Below are positions 20,093 through 32,667 of a stretch of DNA of 64,000 bases, piece after piece. Positions within the stretch are counted from its first letter, which is position 1. Each line of letters begins with the position of its first letter. The stretch comes from Platynereis dumerilii (Eukaryota; Annelida; Polychaeta; Phyllodocida; Nereididae). The notes beneath the pieces were generated by a model. That model saw only the letters and a list, made by a program, of their open reading frames with translations. It was not told the DNA's origin and did no database searches. A program made the position numbers and the translations under genes. Location of the stretch: positions 5,526,001 through 5,590,000 of the forward strand of contig JAPTHN010000025.1 of NCBI GenBank assembly GCA_026936325.1, given 5' to 3'.

Positions 20093-23000
20093 TTATTATT
20101 CTTATTTCAAAATGGTTGTACGTTCATGAAAGGTTGTCAATAGGTTCGTCAGTTGTTGGGTATTGCGTAATTGGTTCATTTGATGTCATTTTCACAGTTG
20201 TCTTTTTCACAGAGCCGTTCAAAGTCGAAAATTAGTAAAGTTTAAAGGCTCATAACTCAAAAACTATTTGTGATAATGAGTCATGAGTCAAAATCTTGTG
20301 ACAAAATGTTGTTGTCAATGTGTTGGCAGAAGTCATATGACAATTGGTCTAGTGGGCAAAGGGCTATTGCACTTGAGCAGTTTTGAGTGTTGCGCAGGTT
20401 TCTCAAGTTACGTAATAGATAGGAACATGGTGATGGTGGCAAAAGTTGGCCAGTATCTGGGGCCAGTGCACATTCAACAAATGGTTTGGATTGGTGCAAT
20501 AATGTGTTAAATATGGCAATTGTTCAAAATCAAGGGTTCAAAATTTAGGTGGAATTGTAAAATCTCCATGAAGGAGTAGTCTGAGGTGATCAAAATGTAT
20601 AGTGAACTACCCTTAACTTTACCCAAAAAGACTATATTGATCAAAAAATTGGACAAAAAGGTGCTATTTGAAGTTGATATGAGCCATTAAAGTTTAAAAA
20701 GTCCAATTTTCCAAAAATTCTGAAAATTATGTTTTTTTCAACCAATCCTCTTCAAAGTCTAGGGTCTACTAGTCAATAATGTGGTTATCAAAAGCCCCCA
20801 ATGCAGTTTGTTCAAGGTCTTCAAATAAATTTGTCAAAAATTGTGAAAAGTGCCCCTTTGCAACACACCAGATGTTTTGCATAAATGATTTAATTTGAAT
20901 GGGAAATATTACTCCTACAGCTTTCTGTAAATTAAATGACCCCCCTAGATCACATACTGGCAACACATGAGCACATTAATTTTCACCTGTGACAATTTCT
21001 GCAGGGTCAAATTTGAGGTCAAAGATGAAATGAAAATTGATCGTTTTCACAAATGATTTTTTTTAACTAGCAAGGAAAGTTCCAATTTTTTTTATTTTCA
21101 TTGACAAGCTGGACCAAATACTTGCGATAAGTTGTGGCAAATGACAAGTCTGTAGGTACAATCAACTCGAAGCAACAAAGGTCAAAAGGTCAGAAAAATG
21201 AAGAAATTGTGAGCCAAAAATTCATTTTCACATGATGCAGGTGAGACGGTTTCACACTCCAACGCAGGCTGGCCGCATATATTAGCATACATTAACCATA
21301 TTTGGAAAGCTGTTCTGGCCGTTTCAGGTGACGGGGCCAGTGTATGCTACTGACTAAGTCTCAAATGACTGAGTGGAGTTGGGGACAGGAGTTGTAGTCA
21401 GGACCCTGAGCCAGGACCCTGAGTCAGGTCTCTGAGTCAGGTCCCTGAGTCAGGACCCTAGGTCAGGACTCTGAGTCAGGTCTGTGAGTCAGGTCTGTGA
21501 GTCAGGTCTGTGAGTCAGGTCTGCGAGTCAGGACCCTGAGTCTGGACTCTGAGGCAGGTCCCTGAGTCAGGACTCTGAGTCAGGACTCTGAGTCAGGACT
21601 CTGAGTCAGGCCCATGAGTCAGGACTATGAGTCTCAACTATGAGCCAGGCAGCTGAGTCAGGACTCGGAGTCAGGACTCGGAGTCGGGCCTCGGAGTCAG
21701 GCCTCGGAGTCAGGCCTCGGAGTCAGGCCTCGGAGTCAGGACTCGGAGTTAGGCCTTGGAGTCATGGCTCGGAGTCATGACTCGGAGTCATGACTCGGAG
21801 TCAGGAATCTTATTCAGGTCTGTGAGTCAGGTCACTGAGTCAGGACCCTAGGTCAGGACTCTGAGCAAGGACTCTGAGTCAGGACTCTGAGTCAGGTCTT
21901 AGAGGCAGGTCTGTGAGTCAGGACTATGAGTCAGGTCTGTGAGTCTCGACTATGAGTATTGACTCTGAGTCTCGACTATGAGTCAGGCCGCTGAGTCAGG
22001 ACTCGGGATCAGGACTTGGAGTCACGACTCGGAGTCAGGCCTCGGAGTCAGGCCTCGGAATCAGGACTCGGAGTCATGATTCGGAGTCAGGAATCTGAGT
22101 CAGGTCTGTGAGTCAGGTCTGTGAGTCAGGTCCTTGAGTCGGAACCCTAGGTCAGGGCTTGGAGTCAGGCCTCAGAGTCAGACCTCTGAGTCAGGACCCT
22201 GAGTCAGACCTCTGAGTCAGGACCCTGAGTCAGACTCGGAGTCAGGACTCTGAGTGAGAACTTGGAATCAGTACTCTGAGTGTGGACTCTGAGTCAGGAC
22301 TCTGAGTCTCGACTATGAGTATTGACTATGAGTCTCGACTATGAGTCAGCCTGCTGAGTCAGGACTCGGAGTCAGGACCCTACGTCAGGACTCTGAGTCA
22401 GGACTCAGAGGTAGGACTCTGAGTCTCGACTATGAGTCTCGACTATGAGTTTAGAGTATGAGTCTCGAGTATGAGTCTCGAGTATGAGTCTCGGGTATGA
22501 GTCAAGCCACTGAGTCAGGACACGCTGAGTCAGGCTGCTGAGTCAGGACACGCTGAGTCAGGACATGCTGTGTCAGGACATGCTGTGTCAGGACTCTGCG
22601 TCAGGCCTCTGAGTCAGGACTCGGAGTCAGACCTCCGAGTCAGGCCCCTGAGTCAGGATTCGGAGTCAGGACTCGGAATCATTACTCTGAGTAAGGACTG
22701 TGAGTCTCGACTATGAGTATTGACTCTGAGTCTCGGCTATGAGTCAGGCTGCTGAGTCAGGACTCGGGATCAGGACTTGGAGTCAGGACTCGGAGTCAGG
22801 CCTCGGAGTCAGGCCTCGGGATCAGGACTCGGAGTCAGGACCCTAGGTCAGGACTCTGAGTCAGGATCAGGACTATTAGTTTCGACTATGAGTCTCGACT
22901 ATGAGTTTCGAGTATGAGTCTAGAGTATGAGTCTCGATGCTGAGTCAGGCCACTGAGTCAGGACACGATGCTGAGTCAGGCCGCTGAGTCAGGACACGCT

Positions 23001-23771
23001 GAGTCAGGACACGCTGAGTCAGGACACGCTGAGTCAGGACACGCTGAGTCAGGACACGCTGAGTCAGGACACGCTGAGTCAGGACTCTGAGGCAGGATTC
23101 GGAGTCAGGCCTCGGAGTCAGACCTCCGAGTCAGGCCCCTGAGTCAGGATTCGGAGTCAGGACTCGGAATCATTACTCTGAGTAAGGACTCAGAGCCAGG
23201 ACTTGGAGTCAGGACTCTTAGTCAGGAGTTGGAATCACGACTCTGAGTCAGGAGTTGGAGTCAGGCCTCTGAGTCAGGCCTCTGAGTCAGGAATCTGAGT
23301 CAGGCCTATGAGTCAGGACTCTGAGTCAGGACTCTGAGTCAGGACTCTGAGTCAGGACTCTGAGTCAGGACTCTGAGTCAGGACTCTGAGTCAGGACTCT
23401 GAGTCAGGACTCTGAGTCAGGACTCTGAGTCAGGACTCTGAGTCAGGACTCTGAGTCAGTCATAAGAGAAAAGAGTCAGTGCCAGGACTGAGAGTCAGTA
23501 GTCTGAATTGTAGATCTGATCAGGAAGGTGACCAGGATTAAGAGTCGGAGTCGGAGTCGGAGTCATGGTGAGGAGTCAGAGTCCGCATGTGCCTGTCAGT
23601 CCGTCGGTTTCATCCATCTGTCCATCCGTCCATTTAGCTGTCCGTTTACAGGCAAAGTTTAGCCCATTTGTCTTTCTCTTCATTTGTTTGTCTGTTTACA
23701 GGCAAAGTGTAATTAAAAGTAAAGGTAAATTCTTTGTAATTGTCCGTGATGACAATTACCGTTTTCTCTAG
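20093..23771 (+). mobile_element. Family C element, headless, longest minisatellite
   Basis: It resumes after the A element's CTAG with TTATTATTCTTATTTC and CAAAATGGTTGTACG. The body is more diverged than the other C copies. Minisatellite spans about 21395-23460. The 3' end has GGTAAATTCTT, hairpin GTAATTGTC/GACAATTAC and CTAG at 23771. The inner head at 18539 is its probable left part. Confidence 0.7.
21395..23460 (+). repeat. 13-bp minisatellite with higher-order blocks
   Basis: About 2 kb of mostly 13-bp units (GAGTCAGGACTCT and variants). Blocks of GAGTCTCGACTAT and of 15-bp GTCAGGACACGCTGA units (about 22515-22570 and 22985-23075) recur in the same order, showing larger duplicated segments. 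The right end is a nearly pure run of GAGTCAGGACTCT (about 23320-23455) while the left part is mixed. A large share of units contain TGAGTCA. Confidence 0.9.
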
Positions 23772-26700
23772 TTATTATTCTTATTCTTCTTTTTTTTTCA
23801 AAATGGTCCTATGGCGATGAAAGTTGGTCAGAAGGTGAATCAGTCATTCAGTATTGTGAAAGTGGGTCATTTGATGTCATTTTCACAGTTGTCTTTTTCA
23901 CAGAGGCGTTCAAAGTCAAAAATTTGTAAACTTTAAGGTTGAATAACTGAAAAAGTTGTTGAGATAATGAGTCAAGAGTCAAAATCATGTGATTAAAAGT
24001 TGTTGTCTACGTATTGGTACAAGTGATATGAGAGTTGGTCCAACGGGTAAAAGGCTAGAGCAGAATGAGCAGTTTTTGGTCTGCGAACAAGATCTCAAGT
24101 TACGTAATAGACGGAATCATGGTGATTGTGACAAAAGTTGGCCAGTATCTGGGGCCAGTGCAGTGCTCAATATGGTTTGGATTTGTAGACTACTTTTTGA
24201 AATATGGCAATTTTTCAAAATCAAGGGTTCAAAATTTAGGTCGAATTGTAAAATCTCCTTCAAGGAGTAGTCTGAGATGATCAAAATGTATAGTGAACTA
24301 CCCTTAACTTTACCCAAAAAGACTATATTGATCAAAAAATTGGACAAAAAGGTGATATTTGAAGGTGATATGAGCCATTAAAGTTTAAAAAGTCCAATTT
24401 TCCAAAAATTCTGAAAATTATGTTTTTTTCTACCAATCCTCTTCAAAGTCTAGGGTCTACTAGTCAATAATGTGGTTATCAAAAGCCCCTAATGCAGTTT
24501 GTTCAAGGTCTTCAAATAAATTTGTCAAAAATTGTGAAAAGTGCCCCTTTGCAACACACCGGATGTTTTGCATAAATGATTTAATTTGAGTGGGAAATAT
24601 TACTCCTACAGCTTTCTGTAAATTAAATGACCCCCCTAGATCACATACTGGCAACACATGAGCACATTAATTTTCACCTGTGACAATTTCCGCAGGGTCA
24701 TATTCGAGGTCAAAGATGAAATGAAAATTGACCATTTTCACAAATGATTTTTTTTAACTAGCAAGGAAAGTTCCAATTTTTTTTATTTTCACTGACAAGC
24801 TTGACCAAATACTTGCGGTAAGTTGTGGCAAATGAAAAAGTCTGTAGGTACAGTCAACTCGAAGCAACAAAGGTCAAAAGGTCAGGAAAATGAAGAAATT
24901 GTCAGCCAAAAATTCATTTTCACATGATGCAGGTGAGACGGTTTCACACTCCAACGCAGGCTGGCCGCATATATTAGCATACATTAACCATATTTGGAAA
25001 GCTGTTCTGGCCGTTTCAGGTGACGGGGCCAGTGTATGCTACTGACTAAGTCTCAAATGACTGAGTGGAGTTGGGGACAGGAGTTGTAGTCAGGACCCTG
25101 AGTCAGGTCTCTGAGTCAGGTCCCTGAGTCAGGACCCTAGGTCAGGACTCTGAGTCAGGTCTGTGAGTCAGGTCTCTGAGTCAGGTCCCTGAGTCAGGAC
25201 TCTGAGTCAGGACTCTGAGTCAGGACTCTGAGTCAGGACTCTGAGTTAGGACTCGGAGTTAGGACTCGGAGTCATGGCTCGGAGTCAAGACTCGGAGTCA
25301 GAAATCTTAGTCAGGTCTGTGAGTCAGGTCTCTGAGTCAGGTCACTGAGTCAGGACCCTAGGTCAGGACTCTGAGCAAGGACTCTGAGTCTGAACTCTGA
25401 GTCAGGACTCTGAGTCAGGACTCTGAGTCAGGTCTGTGAGGCAGGTCTGTGAGTCAGATCTGTGAGTCAGGTCTGCGAGTCAGGACTCTGAGTCAGGACT
25501 CTGAGTCAGAACTCTGAGTCGCGACTACGAGTATTGACTGTGAGTCTCGACTATGAGTCAGGCCGCTGAGTTAGGACTCGGGATCAGGACTTGGAGTCAG
25601 GACTCGGAGTCAGGCCTCGGAATCAGGACTCGGAGTCATGATTCGGAGTCAGGAATCTGAGTCAGTTCAGTGAGTCAGGTCTTTGAGTCAGGTCTGTGAG
25701 TCAGGTCGGTGAGTCCGGTCTGTGAGTCAGGTCTGTGAGTCAGGTCCTTGAGTCAGGACCCTAGGTCAGGACTCGGAGTCAGACCTCTGAGTCAGGACCC
25801 TGAGTCAGACTCGATGTCAGGACTTGGAATCAGTAATCGGGGTCAGTACTCTGAGTTAGGACTCTGAGTCAGGACTCTGAGTCAGGACTCTGAGGCAGGA
25901 TTCTGAGTCAGGACTCTGAGTCAGGACCCTACGTTAGGACTCTGAGTCAGAAGTCAGGACTCTGCATCAGAACTCTGAGTCAGAACTCAAAGTCTGGACT
26001 CTGAGTCTCGACTATGTGTATTGACTATGAGTTAGGCCGCTGAGTCAGGCCGCTGAGTCAGGACTTGGAGTCAGGACTCGGAGTCAGGCCTCGAAGTCAT
26101 GACTAGGAGTCATGACTAGGAGTCATGACTCAGTCAGGAATCTGAGGCAGGTCTGTGAGTCAGGTCTGTGAGTCAGGTCTGTGCGTCAGATCTGTGAGTC
26201 AGGTCCCTGAGTCAGGACCCTAGGTCAGGACTCAGAGTTAGGACTCTGAGTCTCGACCATGAGTCTCGAGTTTGAGTCTCGAGTATGAGTCTCGAGTATG
26301 AGTCTCGAGTATGAGTCTCGAGTATGAGTCAGGCTGCTGAGCCAGGACACGCTGAGTCAAGCCGCTGAGTCAGGACACGCTGAGTCAGGACACGCTGAGT
26401 CAGGAAACGCTGAGTCAGGACTCTCAGTCAGGACTCTGAGGCAGGATTCGGAGTCAGACCTCTGAGTTAGGACCCTGAGTCAGGACTCTGAGTCAGGACT
26501 CGGAATCATTACTCTGAGTAAGGACTCGGAGCCAGGACTCGGAGTCAGGACTCTGAGTCAGGAGTTGGAGTCAGGACTCTGAGTCAGGAGTTGGAGTCAG
26601 GCCTCTGAGTCAGGCCTCTGAGTCAGGAATCTGAGTCAGGCCTATGAGTCAGGACTCTGACTCAGGACTCTGAGTGAGGACTCTGAGTCAGGACTCTGAG

Positions 26701-26822
26701 TCAGGACTCTGAGTCAGGTAAAGCTAAAGTTCATTTGTCTGTCAATTTACAGGCAAAGTGTAATTAAAAGTAAAGGTAAATTCTTTGTAATTGTCCGTGA
26801 TGACAATTACCGTTTTCTCTAG
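23772..26822 (+). mobile_element. Family C element, headless
   Basis: It starts with TTATTATTCTTATTCTTC directly after CTAG. The body is very like 9230-10480, followed by minisatellite (about 25087-26719), C 3' arm, hairpin and CTAG at 26822. The outer head at 18490 is its probable left part, which would make 18490-26822 a three-level nest. Confidence 0.7.
25087..26719 (+). repeat. 13-bp minisatellite of the last family C element
   Basis: Same unit family and block order as 21395-23460 (CAGGACCCTAGGTCAGG, TATGAGTCTCG, ACACGCTGAGTCAGG, then GGAGTTGGAGTCAGG). The two arrays therefore share higher-order structure and not only the 13-bp unit. Confidence 0.9.
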
Positions 26823-28159
26823 TTATTATTATTATTCTTATTATTATTCTTATTATTATTCAGCTCAGGAAAACTGTGATTACTGCAAAACTATTAGAGA
26901 TAACACCCTGAAACCTCAAACACAATATGTGACTCTGTTGCGTGCTACTTCTTGCGAAATTTCTTGATCAAATTTCATGATACTAACGCGTTATTGAGAA
27001 AATAAAAAATCAATTTCTGGCAGCGTTTCCAGGAGAACAAAAAAAAATTGGGCTTTGCTGATTTTTTGTAAGATACCTTGACAAAGGTTCCAGTGCAGAA
27101 AGGCGTCTCATGGAAATTTCATGAATAGTTTCAGAGATATGAATTTTTCAAAATTGGATGTCATGAAAATTTTCTAAAATTTTTCTGGAAAACAGGGAAG
27201 GAATGCTCGTAGAAAGCTGAAAATGGGTACACTTACAGATGTACCCTAGTGTACAAACTTCACAAAGTTACGGACCGCTCGCACAAACGGTCTCGGCGCT
27301 ATGGACGTTCGAAAATCCAATTTTCAAGTGCTCATATCTCGGTCCCTATTTAAGCTAAAGCAAAGTATCACATATCACAAGAAAGGTCTGTTTCTCAGCT
27401 TTCCAATGGTGTATAGCATTATAGTGTCAGACGCCCGACGTAGAATCGCGTCGGACATTGAAAATTTCATGTCACTTTTTGCGCCTTAAAAACCTTTTCG
27501 GCTCAAAAAGTCGATGAAATTCTTCATGCACGTCCATGAATATTTTATGTGGGATACCCATATCAGCCCTCCATATTGTCCCCAAAGATCAATTACCTAC
27601 ATCAAACAGTTTTTCCTGGAGAATTTTTTGAATTTCAAAATTGAAATGTACATTGCTCCGCTTCTGGTTATTCAAATTTCATGAAATTAATACCAAAAGA
27701 TGCGTAAAATTATGGCCTTTACTGTCCTCCCAGGAAATACACCTCTTCTGAATAGCCAATTTCAAATAAATGATTTTATATATTCAATTATAACTCATGA
27801 ACTATTGTTTCAGATCACTTAAAACTGAATGTACATGTTGCTAATTTTTTGCCCTATTTTGTGGTATAAGGCCATCCTCATATCTCCAATACTTTGCGGT
27901 AAAATAAAGCTAAAAAAATTATTCACAGATGCATGTAAGTCATATCTGTCTCACTGCCAGCTTTCCCAGCAGCTCGCCTTGTGCCTGCCACGACATTCCA
28001 TAGGCATATGCACCAGCAAGATTACTACGTTCATACATGGTATGAAGAATTCATCATGACGGATATGAACTGGAAGGACGGAGTAAGCAGGGCAGGGGAG
28101 ATAAGGGGGGGCGCGGGGGATTATCCGATATTGCCGTACGGCAATATCAGTTATACTAG
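26823..28159 (+). mobile_element. Family A element, headless
   Basis: Long TTA/TTC run followed by the ACACCCTGAAACCTCAAACAC variant of the 5' body. The 3' third is the subtype with CACTGCCAGCTTTCCCAGC and CACGACATTCCATAGGC and lacks TTAGGG. A palindrome and CTAG end at 28159. Confidence 0.7.
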
Positions 28160-28161
28160 TT

Positions 28162-29670
28162 ATAATCCCCCGCCGCTTGCGGGCGGGGGATTATATTGAT
28201 ATTCTTCGATTACCTTTTATTATTATTATTATTATTATTCAGCTCAGGAAAACTGTGATTACTGCAAAACTATTAGAGATAACATCCTGAAACCTCAAAC
28301 ACAATATGTGACTCCATTGCGCGCTACTTCTTACGAAATTTCATGATCAAATTTCAAGACACTTATGAGTTATGAGCAAAATACAAAAAAAATTTCCGGC
28401 GCAGGTTTCTGAGAACCTAACCATAACTGAGACCTGTCGATTTTTTCTAAGATACCTTGACAAAGTCTCCAGGTCTGAAAGGCGTCTTATGAAGATTTCA
28501 TGAATACATTTCAAGATATGATTTTTTTTAAATTGAACATCCCGAAAATTTACAGAAAATTTTCTGAAAAACAGGGAAGGAATGCTCGTAGAAAGCTGAA
28601 AGTCGGTACACTTACAGACCTACCCTAGTGTACCAACTTCACAAAGTTACGGACCACTCGCACAAACGCTCTTGGCGCTACGGACGTCCAAAAATGCAAT
28701 TTTCAAGTGGCCATATGTCGGTCCCTATTTAAGCTACAACAAAGTGTTACATATCACAAAAAAGGTCTGTTTGTCAGCTTTCCAATGATGTATAGCATGA
28801 TAGTGTCAGACGCGCGGCGTAGAATCGCGTCAGACATTGAAAATTTGTTGTCACTTTTTGCACCTTTCGAAAAGTTTTTGGCTTAAAATCCAATGAAGTT
28901 CTTCATCAATGTCCATGAATATTTTTTCCCTAATACCCTTGTGGGGCCTCCATACTGTCCTAAAAGGACATTTGACTACATCAAGTGGTTTCTGCCACAG
29001 AATTTTTTGTATTTCAAAATTGAAATGCACTTAGCTCAGCTTCTACTCGTTCAAATTTCATGAAATTAACTCCAAAAAATGCATAAAATTATGACCTACG
29101 CTGAACTGCACGGGCATACAGCTCATAGTAATACTCAATTTTACAATGATGATTTTACATTTGCAATTATAACTCATGCATTAATGTTCCGAATCAATTA
29201 AAAGTGAAATCACATGCTGCTTATTTTTTGCCCTATTTTGTGGTATAATCCTAGCTTACCAGTCTTTTTTCCTTTGCCTTGAAAAAAAAAGTTTCAAAAT
29301 AATTCACAGATGCATCTTAGTCTGCTGTCGGGGCCATTCTGCCTCACTGCCAGGTTTTGCTCCCAAGCAGCAGCAGTACGCCATGCAAAGAGCAGCATAC
29401 TCAAACACGGTCATCAACAACAGGGCACAGGCTTAGGCCTATCATGACAGGGTTATAATATACATTGAAGGGAAAGGATTTTGTAAGCGTTGGCTGATAG
29501 GGCATATGTCCTCTATTTATGCACTTAAAAACCTTAATAGTATGAGCGGACAGGCGTATTCATACAAATTATTGAAGTGAATTGAAACAGGAGAATAAGC
29601 GGGGCTAGGGTCAAACGGGGCCCGCGGGGGATTATCCGATATTGCCGTACGGCAATATCAGTTATACTAG
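28162..29670 (+). mobile_element. Family A element, complete
   Basis: Head with the longer loop (CCGCTTGCGGGCGG) at 28162, followed by ATTCTTCGATTACC, TTA run, body and A palindrome; CTAG ends at 29670 (1509 bp). The 3' third matches 11912-13413 closely. Confidence 0.75.
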
Positions 29671-29672
29671 TT

Positions 29673-29734
29673 ATAATCCCCGCCGCTTGCGGGCGGGGGA
29701 TTATATTGATATTCTTCGATTACCTTTTATTATT
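29673..29734 (+). mobile_element. Orphan family A 5' head
   Basis: Head hairpin, one C shorter than usual, plus ATTCTTCGATTACCTTTTATT, followed at once by a family B head. It pairs with the headless A body at 31192-32665. Confidence 0.65.
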
Positions 29735-29775
29735 AAGAACTTCCCGTAGGGAAGTTCTTATTGATATTGTTGATC

Positions 29776-29809
<34 letters not shown>

Positions 29810-31191
29810 TTCCGACACATTTTGGGCATTCCTTAAATGTTAAATAACTGCTGAAATAATAATTATTTCCTCATGAAAAGTAATACACTATTTTGCAAGT
29901 ATAAAATTCCTTCTATGCTGGGAATTACACATCGGAATTCCGTTTGACATAGGAATTACAGGCAATCTTCACCAAAAATTTCTGATTCCGATTTTGGGAA
30001 AACTGTCAGTCAGAATTTCATGAAATTTTTTCCTGTTAATGTCTAATGGAATATGCAGTGCAGAAGGGAGCCTAGTGGCAATAGGGTGAATGGCTTTGAA
30101 GAGAAAAAAGTTCAAAATTCGAGCAAACCGGAATTTCGAGGGGTGATGTCATGAAAAACCATGATTGAAAAGTCTGATTTTCATGTCCTTACAGGAATTG
30201 TGAGTACTACCAGGGTATAGTGTCTGTGCAAAAGTATGGCATCCCAGGTCCAATACTTTTGGTGCCACAGGGCCTCAAAAGTCGAACATTTGATGGCCTG
30301 TATCTCCCTTAATATTGGTCCTAGAAACAAACCAGGGACATTTCTGGAAAGCTCAGAATGTCAGCTTTTCAATGGTGTATAGCAATATCCTGTGCGACGT
30401 CCGGTTTAGAATCGCGGTGGACATTGAAAATTTCATGTCACTTTTTGGCCCGATCGAAATGTTTTTTGTCAAAAAGTGTATGAAGAACTTCATGGATATT
30501 CATGAATAATTTATGTAGGATACCCAGGTTGGGCCTCCATATTGTACCAAAAGGAAATTTGCCTAATGCAAATACTTTTTCCTAGAGAATTTTTTTAGTT
30601 TCAAAATTTAAACGTAAATTGCTCTGGTTATAATTGTCCAAATCTCATGAAATTAACACCAAAAAATGCATAAAATTATGCCCTCTAGTGTGCTATAAGG
30701 ATATCTTCCTTTTACCTTTAACCAATTTTACATATAACATTTTATATATTCAATTATAACTCATTAATTATTTATCAAAATCAATTAAAACTGATTTGTC
30801 ACATTCCTAATTTTTTGTTCTATTTTTGCCTGTAAGCACATCTCCATAACTCAGATGGTTTGTCTAAAACAAGCCATTAGGGTTAGGGTTTCACCTGCCA
30901 TTTTCTCAAAATGTATTGCTTTGAGGGTGGTACCGCTGGCCACCACACACTGGTCTCCATGCCAAGCGATGTGTGATTTCAATATATGTGACTGTATACT
31001 ACATGGCGTATTGCAAGCAAACATCTAGTAACAGCAACATTTACCTTTTTGCCAAATGAAACAGTTTCAGCATGGAAGGCAAGGGAATGGAAGGGGAAGG
31101 AAGGAATTTGAAGGGTAGCAATTGGAGGGGAAGGGATTGGGAAGGGAAGGGAAGTTCTTCCTTTAAATTGCTGTGCAATTTAGTATACTAG
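29735..31191 (+). mobile_element. Family B element, complete
   Basis: Head AAGAACTTCCC-GTA-GGGAAGTTCTT, TTA run, body with the core at about 30355-30445, and TTAGGG motif near 30880. A purine-rich tract, 3' arm, hairpin TAAATTGC/GCAATTTA and CTAG end at 31191; 1457 bp, the normal B length. Confidence 0.75.
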
Positions 31192-32665
31192 TTATTATTA
31201 TTATTGAGCTCAGGAAAACTGTGATTACTACAAAACTATTAAAGATCCTGTTTTACAAGTCAAGGGTAGTATGCGACTCCATTGCGCGCTACTTCATACG
31301 AAATTTCATGATCAAATTTCATGATGCTTATGAGTTATGATGAAAATATAAAATAAATTTCCGGCGCAGGTTTCTGAGAACCTAAGCATAACTGAGACCT
31401 GTTGATTTTTTGTAAGATGCCTTGACAAAGTCTCCAGTGCAGAAAGGCGTCTCGTGGAGATTTCATGAACACATTTCAAGATATGATTTTTTGAAAATTG
31501 GATATCCCGAAAACTGACCAAAATTTTTTTGAAAAACAGGGAAGGAATGCTCTTAGAGAGCTGAAAATGGGTGAACATACAGATGTACCACAGTGTACCA
31601 ACTTCACAAAGTTACAGACCGCTCGGACAAACGGTCTTTGCGCTACGGACGTCCAAAAAGTCAATTTTCAAGTGGCCATATCTCGGTCCCTATTTAAGCT
31701 ACAACAAAGTTTGACATATCACAAGAAAGGTCTGTTTGTCAGCTTTCCAATGATGTATAGCATGATGGTGTCAGACGCGCGGCGTAGAATCGCGTCAGAC
31801 ATTGAAAATTTGTTGTCACTTTTTGCGACTACAAAAATGTTTTAGGCTAAAAAGTCAATGAAGTTCTTTATGGATGCCCATGAATAATTTTTGTGGGATG
31901 CCTAGAGCACGTCTCCATACTGTACCCTAAGGAAATTTACCTACAGTAAATAGCTTTGGCTAGAGAAATGTTTTACTATCAAAAATGAAATGTAAATTAC
32001 TCAGCTTCTACTTATGCAAATTTCATGAAATTAACACCAAAAATTGCGTAAAAATATAGGCTTTCCACTTGCATAAGGACATTTAACTCACACAAACAGT
32101 CTATTTTACATAGACAATTTTACATATTCATTTATAACGCATGAATTAATGTATCAAATCAGTTAAAACTCATATGACATGTTCCTAATTTTTTGTCCTA
32201 TTTTTTGGTATAAACACATCCACCTATCTTCAAAAAAAAAATTTCACAAACTTTTAACAGATGCATGTGGTCTGCAGTGGGTACCATCCTGTCTCACTGC
32301 CACCTTTTGCGCCTAATCTTATTGTACAGTCCAAGCAGCATCACAAGTGTCAACAAAAAGATTCACAGTCTAATCATCACATTTGAATAATATATATTGT
32401 ACATTGAAAGGGCATGTGTAAGAATTTGCCGACAGGGTTTTATAACCGGTATTTGTGCTATAAACTTATTAGACCAGACATGGACTACAGTAATGCTAAA
32501 ATGTGCACTCTTGGAATAGAAGTTCATCCCCCAAAAAGCAGGCCAGGGGAAATACACACAAATAATGGACATGAATTGAAAAAGAAGAGTATGCAGGCCC
32601 GGGGGTCATACGGGGCCCGCGGGGGATTATCCGATATTGCCGTACGGCAATATCAGTTATACTAG
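31192..32665 (+). mobile_element. Family A element, headless
   Basis: Nearly the same as 4060-5536 over its whole length, including the GGTTTTATAACCGG block and the GGGGCCCGCGGGGG arm context. Both copies directly follow a B element, so A plus B may have moved or been duplicated together. CTAG ends at 32665. Confidence 0.7.
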
Positions 32666-32667
32666 TT

